Source: Polystyrenella longa
GTDB taxonomy: Bacteria; Planctomycetota; Planctomycetia; Planctomycetales; Planctomycetaceae
Length of the DNA: 64,000 bases
Direction: 5' to 3'
NCBI RefSeq assembly: GCF_007750395.1
Contig: NZ_CP036281.1
Span: 4,673,001 to 4,737,000, forward strand
A program made the position numbers and the translations under genes. Every line of letters starts with the position of its first letter. Positions within the stretch are counted from its first letter, which is position 1. The notes beneath the pieces are model-generated. The model saw only the letters and a list, made by a program, of their open reading frames with translations. It had not been told where the DNA came from and ran no database searches. Shown here piece by piece: positions 59,285 through 64,000 of the stretch.

Positions 59285-59878
59285 ATGCCTGAATTACTGA
59301 TCAAATCCGGAAAACACCAAGGGAAACGACTCGTCCTTCCTCAAGCGGAAGTCATTCTGGGGCGAGATCCAAGTTGCCAGATAAGGATCAGCTCAGATGA
59401 TGTCAGCCGGCAGCATTGCCAATTGACTGTCACCGAAGAGGGAATGCTGGCACAGGACTTAAATAGCCAGAATGGTACATTCATCAATGACGTTCTTCTT
59501 GAGGGAGAGACTCTCTTAAGTCCGGGTGATGAGATCCGTATAGGGCCGATGATCTTCCAGATTCCCAAGTCGAAGAAATCAGTTCGCCGTATCAACGTTA
59601 AAACGCAGCCTCAAAATAAAGCGGGAAGCAAAGGAGCCAGCGACGCCGATATTCTGGACTGGTTGAATACCCAGGACGATATCGGCGGCGAAATCGCCGC
59701 TCCCAATCAATCGTTATCAGACACGACTATCATCCCAGTAAAAGCGATCTCGAATAAGAATTCAGTAAGTTCCGGCTCTCACCAGAAGCTCTCCATAGCG
59801 GATGAAGCGGCTGAAGTCATCCGCAATCACTGGAAAGCAGTCCGAAAAAGCGAGCAGGACCCTCCTACCGAAGGCTGA
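59285..59878 (+). CDS. FHA-domain protein
   Basis: A 197-residue protein. The forkhead-associated domain (about residues 5-95) shows LGRDPSCQIRISSDDVSRQH and LNSQNGTFINDVLL, the phosphothreonine-binding loops with Arg, Ser and Asn. The C-terminal 100 residues are polar and probably disordered. It would bind a threonine-phosphorylated partner, as in Ser/Thr kinase signalling. No kinase is encoded in this window. Confidence 0.88.
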   Translation: MPELLIKSGKHQGKRLVLPQAEVILGRDPSCQIRISSDDVSRQHCQLTVTEEGMLAQDLNSQNGTFINDVLLEGETLLSPGDEIRIGPMIFQIPKSKKSVRRINVKTQPQNKAGSKGASDADILDWLNTQDDIGGEIAAPNQSLSDTTIIPVKAISNKNSVSSGSHQKLSIADEAAEVIRNHWKAVRKSEQDPPTEG

Positions 59879-60177
59879 TTGAGGATTGATTTCAGCTGCA
59901 AGCTTTACTGTCAGGCGGCTGGTAGTAGCACTCCCTGTCGTAAATCGCTTTAATGGGTGTTTACCCGCTTCAGATCCAGCCCCCTTAAACTAGGCGGCTT
60001 TGTGAACAAGATCAATATTTGAATACAGGCTCCGATTTACCTGACCGTGCTTAGGTAAGATGGTATTCAGCATTAGAGCGGAATACCACCGATTAGCCCC
60101 ATCACTGTTATTCGAGCACAGTTCACCCCGCGTACCTTGCACCTTTCGTAAGTGCCCCATTTTGATTCCAAGGAGTT

Positions 60178-60879
60178 GTGGCTATCGCCCGCTTTCAGAT
60201 TCGCATAATCGGAGGAAGATTCCGACGACAAGGACTCTTCTCCAACCCTGGTCTGACTACCCGTCCGATCACAAACCGGATGAAAGAATATCTGTTTGAA
60301 CGTCTGCGGAATAATGTCCCGGACGCCCGCGTACTGGATGTCTTTGCTGGAACGGGAACCATTGGACTGGAAGCGCTAAGTCGCGGTGCAAAATCAGTCA
60401 TCTTCATCGAACGAGACCACCGGGCATTCGATATCCTGAAACAGAATATTTCCAAAATCGGAGTGGAAGAAGAAACGTTCTGCTGGCGCACCGACGTTTT
60501 CCGAACATCCTTTATGCCACGTGGGTACGAAGAGCTTCAACCTTACGACGTAATCTTTTTCGACCCGCCGTACCCGATGGTCCCCGGGTTAAAACCGTCG
60601 GACCCGCTCTATAAATCGATCGAGCGATTGGCGAAAGAAAAGGTCAGTAGCGAAGATGCCCTGCTCCTCTTTCGCACGGAACGGTACACCGAGTTCGAAT
60701 TGCCAGCGGTGTGGACGATAGTAGATAAAATGTCCGTCTCCAGTTCAACGATGTACTTCTGTCGGAAAACATCCTCAATCGACCCGGCAGACTTCGCTGA
60801 CATAGAAACATCGATGAGCGAAAAGTCGACCAGCGAAGAAGAGACAGACGAAGAACCGACCAACGAAGAAGAAACATAA
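60178..60879 (+). CDS. rsmD: 16S rRNA (guanine-N2) methyltransferase RsmD
   Basis: A 233-residue methyltransferase that modifies G966 of 16S rRNA. IIGGRFRRQGLFSNPGLTTR is the family's N terminus (usual GGxxRGRKL...RPT). VLDVFAGTGTIGLEALSRGA binds SAM, and DPPYPMV is the catalytic motif. The start is GTG at 60178, just after an AAGGAG site. The C-terminal 30 residues are an acidic Glu/Thr-rich tail unusual for RsmD. Confidence 0.92.
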   Translation: MAIARFQIRIIGGRFRRQGLFSNPGLTTRPITNRMKEYLFERLRNNVPDARVLDVFAGTGTIGLEALSRGAKSVIFIERDHRAFDILKQNISKIGVEEETFCWRTDVFRTSFMPRGYEELQPYDVIFFDPPYPMVPGLKPSDPLYKSIERLAKEKVSSEDALLLFRTERYTEFELPAVWTIVDKMSVSSSTMYFCRKTSSIDPADFADIETSMSEKSTSEEETDEEPTNEEET

Positions 60880-60944
60880 GCTTAAGATTTAAACACCTGT
60901 CCTCAATTCAACGCCCCCTGTGACCTGAACTGTGAACGAAAACC

Positions 60945-61727
60945 ATGACTTTGTTTGATCGCTTTCGATTGGATGGCAAACGACTTTTCATCACAGGAGG
61001 CAGCCGGGGCCTGGGCCGCGAAATGGCACTCGCTATCGCCGAAGCGGGAGCTGATGTCATCTTTACTGGTCGTGATGAAGCCAGTTTGCAGAAGACAGCA
61101 AATGAGCTTGAAGCCCTGGGCCGCCAGGCCTTTCCGATTCAGGCGGACTTTTCCACACCTGATACCTGTGAAGAAGTCTGCGAGCGAGTTCTGGGAGATT
61201 ACGGACCTGTTGATATTCTGATCAACAACATTGGCGGGCGGCGAATTTCGGTTCCGATTGAAACCCAAAGCCTGGCCGAGTGGCAACAGATTCTCGATCT
61301 GAATGTGACCAGTACTTTCCTGTGTACCCGTATTATCGGGGGAGCGATGCTCGATCGAGAGACTGGAGGACGCGTAATTAACATCGCTTCCATCAGCGGG
61401 CTGGTCACCACTCCTGATATCGGAGGTCGCAGTTATGAAACCTCAAAGGGAGCCATTATTCAGTTCACTAAAGCAGTCGCTACCGACTGGGCTACTCGCA
61501 GGGTCACTGTGAATGCGATTTGTCCGGGCACGTTTATGACGGAACCGAATCTACGTTGGGCTCGCGAGAAACCCGAGCTAATCGAGAAAATGAAATCTCA
61601 GATCCCGATGCAGCAATTTGGTGAACCGAGCGACCTGGGACCACTCGCCGTTTATCTGGCCTCCGACGCTGCCCGTTATATGACTGGGGCGACGATGGTA
61701 CTGGATGGCGGCGCGACGTTGGTCTAA
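60945..61727 (+). CDS. SDR-family oxidoreductase
   Basis: A 260-residue short-chain dehydrogenase/reductase. TGGSRGLGREMALA binds the nucleotide, NNIGG is the structural motif, and SIS with YETSKG supplies the catalytic Ser, Tyr and Lys. GQ-type tail ends in GATMVLDGGATLV. It resembles gluconate 5-dehydrogenase and 3-oxoacyl-ACP reductase members; the substrate is not readable. It follows rsmD by 65 bases. Confidence 0.88.
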   Translation: MTLFDRFRLDGKRLFITGGSRGLGREMALAIAEAGADVIFTGRDEASLQKTANELEALGRQAFPIQADFSTPDTCEEVCERVLGDYGPVDILINNIGGRRISVPIETQSLAEWQQILDLNVTSTFLCTRIIGGAMLDRETGGRVINIASISGLVTTPDIGGRSYETSKGAIIQFTKAVATDWATRRVTVNAICPGTFMTEPNLRWAREKPELIEKMKSQIPMQQFGEPSDLGPLAVYLASDAARYMTGATMVLDGGATLV

Positions 61728-61755
61728 TACGCGAATAACGACTTGGCAAATGGGA

Positions 61756-62409
61756 TTAAGGTGCTGGCTGGGGAAGTAAACTGGGAAAGAAGTTCTTGAG
61801 AGTCGATTTGAGCGATGGTATTTCTTTATCGCTTTTATCAGGTTCCTTACCTTTATCGGGCCCTACCATGACTCCGTCCAGGTCGATGCTTTTAATGCGT
61901 ATTCCCTCTTCCCAGATATCCCCTTCCCTGACCATTCTTGATCCAAGGTAAGCGGCTGAGCCTTTTTCGCTTTTGATGAGAATCTTTGTTTTAACTTCCC
62001 CCATCGCTGCGTTCACTCTTTGCTGATCGTCGTTATTCGCAACATTCTCCTCCGGAAATTCTTCCTCAGAAGCAGCCTGTAATTCTTCAAGCGATTTCAG
62101 ATTGTCGGTTCTCACGAAGGGGTCGTGTTTTAGTATTCGCTCCAGTGGGCTTTCTAACCATTCCCGATCAACTTCAACATTCGCCTCCGTAGCCAACTGC
62201 ATCGCGGAAGAATTAATGGAATTGCTCGTAACGACAGTTGGAGCTAACGATGCCACAGCCGTGGTGTTTATTTCAACAGGTTTCAGTGAATCGTCTGATT
62301 CGGCAAACTGTCCGTAGACGACCCAGATCAGCACCAACACCAGGAGAGGGATTGCAGCCATCTTGGCTTTCTCACGGACCTCATTCTTTTTCGAATTGGT
62401 TTCAGCCAT
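61756..62409 (-). CDS. PilP/GspC-like pilus or secretion protein
   Basis: A 217-residue protein with a short cytoplasmic N terminus, one membrane helix (AAIPLLVLVLIWVVYG) and a region outside the cytoplasm. The later part (KTKILIKSEKGSAAYLGSRM, then VREGD) matches the small beta domain of PilP and GspC. A GGAGGGG site precedes the ATG, which overlaps the pilO-like stop by eight bases. It is the last gene of the PilM-N-O-P-like group. Confidence 0.65.
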   Translation of the reverse strand: MAETNSKKNEVREKAKMAAIPLLVLVLIWVVYGQFAESDDSLKPVEINTTAVASLAPTVVTSNSINSSAMQLATEANVEVDREWLESPLERILKHDPFVRTDNLKSLEELQAASEEEFPEENVANNDDQQRVNAAMGEVKTKILIKSEKGSAAYLGSRMVREGDIWEEGIRIKSIDLDGVMVGPDKGKEPDKSDKEIPSLKSTLKNFFPSLLPQPAP

Positions 62410-63034
62410 GTTGCCCCTCCGGAAGTGAGGCTATCCGCTCAGTCTTTCTCACCGGCATAAAATAGATGTGGAGCTGTAAGGACGCCTTGTATTGCGGAAC
62501 CTCTTCTTCCAACTGTTTTTTACTGGTAGCTCCAATCGGCTCAACAAAGAGTTGACTGACGCGGTTCAATCGTTGCAGGGAATGCATTTCATCTAGAAAG
62601 TAACAGATACCTGTGTACCCACCATGAGCATTCAACTTAATTTGTAACTCGCGGTACTCTTCGCCAGACGATATCTGTTGAGGTTGATAGTCCTGAATCT
62701 TCACTCCTGATTTTCGAGCAAGCCCCGTGATCTGGGCGAGAAAATCAACCTCTTTGGGTTGCTCAGGCATTCGCTTCAACAAATCGACCAGTTTCTGTTG
62801 TTGAATACTCAACTCTTCCTGAGCAAGACGATGAGCGCTAGCGACCTCGTCTTCTGAATTCATTAACGCCAACAATTCCAGTCGCTGCGCATCGAGTGAG
62901 ACCTCTCGAGCTTTCAGCTGATCATACCCGAAACGATAGCCAGCGATCAGAGAGATAAGCACAACCGCCATACAGGCAATGTGTATCCCCATATCGATCA
63001 ATTTCAATTGATTTCGGTCGCTGGAATTTTTCAC
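62402..63034 (-). CDS. PilO-like protein
   Basis: A 210-residue protein starting at GTG. One membrane helix (HIACMAVVLISLIAGYRFG) is followed by a coiled coil (about residues 35-85) and a ferredoxin-like fold domain with LAQITGLARKSGVKIQDYQP and TGICYFLDEMHSLQRLNRV, as in PilO and GspM. PilO and PilN form a heterodimer linking the inner-membrane platform to the secretin. Confidence 0.75.
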   Translation of the reverse strand: MKNSSDRNQLKLIDMGIHIACMAVVLISLIAGYRFGYDQLKAREVSLDAQRLELLALMNSEDEVASAHRLAQEELSIQQQKLVDLLKRMPEQPKEVDFLAQITGLARKSGVKIQDYQPQQISSGEEYRELQIKLNAHGGYTGICYFLDEMHSLQRLNRVSQLFVEPIGATSKKQLEEEVPQYKASLQLHIYFMPVRKTERIASLPEGQHG

Positions 63035-63132
63035 GATATTGGACTTAACTCTGATGTTCCTGTTGATACATGAGTAATTGGATTAATGCGTCTCGGTTCC
63101 TGAATTTACATAAAACGGGTCTACTGATCGGT

Positions 63133-63741
63133 CTATAACTGGCACTCAATTTTAAATATTCGGAGTTTACGATCGTCTATTTGTTGTTCAGCAATCGAAA
63201 TTAATTCGACGGAATGAAACAGTCCTGTGGACGACATGTCAGCAATGAACCCAGTAATGGTTAAGTCATCCATAGCAAGCCCATCCAGCTGCAAAGACAT
63301 TTCAGTAGGATCTCGCGTTTCTTCCGGTGAATCTGAGGCGGTTCGCGTCATCTGTTGGCGTGAATTGCTGGTGGTAGATAACCGGAAGATCGTCAGATAA
63401 AGATCGCCTGCTCTGGCCGCAGCGGCTTCACTGACTTTTCCCAGTGTTTGAAGCGGAATATTTTTCTGCTCCAACCCCATTCCCAGTTGCTGTCGTTTTC
63501 GAAGTTTATTGATCTCTCCGTTTGAGTATTCCGTTTCATCCAGATGTTGCTGGATCGGTTTCACATCCAATTGCATTTGCTCGACCAGTCTCGCCTCTTT
63601 TTCAATTTCCGCCCGATGGACGATGTAATAGAAAATGAGGCCTCCCCAAAGGAGAAACATCACGGCTCCCCACTGCTTCAGTCGAATACGAATGAGAGAT
63701 CGCTTGAGAAACCCGATTGGGAGTAGATTGATATTCTGCAT
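63133..63741 (-). CDS. PilN-like protein
   Basis: I choose the ATG at 63741, eight bases after GGAGG, over GTG at 63750. It gives 202 residues starting MQNINLLPIGFLKR, the PilN signature INLLP that binds PilM. A membrane helix (AVMFLLWGGLIFYYIVH), coiled coil and C-terminal fold domain follow. The start overlaps the pilM-like stop (TGATG), so translation is coupled. Confidence 0.8.
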   Translation of the reverse strand: MQNINLLPIGFLKRSLIRIRLKQWGAVMFLLWGGLIFYYIVHRAEIEKEARLVEQMQLDVKPIQQHLDETEYSNGEINKLRKRQQLGMGLEQKNIPLQTLGKVSEAAAARAGDLYLTIFRLSTTSNSRQQMTRTASDSPEETRDPTEMSLQLDGLAMDDLTITGFIADMSSTGLFHSVELISIAEQQIDDRKLRIFKIECQL

Positions 63742-64000
63742 CACTTCCACCTCCGCAATGAGGCGAGTGACGCCGCAGGTCCGAACAGGGGGACCAGATT
63801 TTGATGAAGCGGCGTGTCGAGTGTGTCCGTCAGACGAAGGGACCAGGGTTTGACTGATATTTTTAACGGAATGGCGAGAGGCTCATACACCTGACGAAAC
63901 AGGGCCCCGCCACCGAACAGCCAGATATGATTCCATTCTGGCAAGCGAGTATTTGACTGTATGTATTGAACAGTTCGATTGACTTCCTTCTGGACCAGAT
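63741..64000 (-). CDS. PilM-like actin-fold protein, cut by window edge
   Basis: Only the C-terminal 86 residues are inside the window; the frame is open to the edge. NHIWLFGGGALFRQVYEPLA matches the PilM/FtsA actin-like ATP-binding loop, and VKPWSL follows. PilM sits in the cytoplasm and recruits PilN by its INLLP motif, which the next gene has. It is the first gene of this group as far as visible. Confidence 0.7.
   Translation of the reverse strand, partial: LVQKEVNRTVQYIQSNTRLPEWNHIWLFGGGALFRQVYEPLAIPLKISVKPWSLRLTDTLDTPLHQNLVPLFGPAASLASLRRWK

Overview
The window looks like a chromosomal segment of a planctomycete, probably a Planctomycetales member related to Gimesia or Rubinisphaera. By eye GC is near 50%. 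Supporting traits are a secreted LolA-like/PASTA protein resembling a planctomycete-specific family (TIGR03009), a response regulator with a C-terminal zinc ribbon, several short planctomycete-type hypothetical proteins, a complete Na+-NQR operon, and a squalene-cyclase-like gene next to an unusual isoprenyl synthase. I see no phage, IS element, CRISPR array, rRNA or tRNA. Most genes are housekeeping; the assignment is inferred from protein character because no database search was possible.

Layout. 1-2.5 kb: two tandem paralogous HEAT-like genes (the first cut by the left edge), a lipoprotein and a conserved hypothetical. 2.7-5.6 kb: an ApgM-type phosphoglycerate mutase, an amino acid kinase fold protein and a zinc-ribbon membrane protein. 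5.8-13.3 kb: dnaE diverging from a long glnE that carries two ACT-like domains between its halves. 13.5-21.7 kb: a run of plus-strand genes (LolA-like/PASTA secreted protein, degenerate nucleoside hydrolase, lone GcvH-like lipoyl protein, two-cluster ferredoxin-like protein, squalene-hopene cyclase-like enzyme, DUF116-polyprenyl synthase fusion) closed by a clear bidirectional terminator. 21.8-26.9 kb: DUF309 protein, RraA-like protein, MFS carrier, SMP-30-like propeller and a Fur-family regulator. 27.1-31.6 kb: a short possible methylase remnant, an M16 protease pair and NAD+ synthase. 31.7-34.0 kb: phospholipid genes (plsC, cdsA, CDP-alcohol transferase). 34.2-43.1 kb: minus-strand nqrABCDEF-apbE-nqrM followed by lhgO. 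43.9-49.8 kb: pyruvate dehydrogenase (aceE, aceF, lpd). 50.6-57.7 kb: gpsA, small hypotheticals, a SAM methyltransferase, inositol-phosphate synthase and a phosphoglucomutase/phosphomannomutase. 58.3-61.7 kb: response regulator, FHA protein, rsmD and an SDR. 61.8-64.0 kb: a PilM-N-O-P-like module running off the right edge.

How the genes work together. NQR, its FMN transferase and its maturation factor form a self-contained sodium pump that oxidises NADH, part of which comes from the adjacent pyruvate dehydrogenase. The three phospholipid genes make phosphatidate, activate it and transfer a head group. The most unusual block is the 16.0-21.7 kb group, where a two-cluster Fe-S protein, a terpene cyclase and a DUF116-prenyl synthase fusion may form an uncharacterised terpenoid pathway. 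The GlnE with built-in ACT-like domains suggests glutamine sensing built into the enzyme itself. Both are inferences from domain content and gene order.
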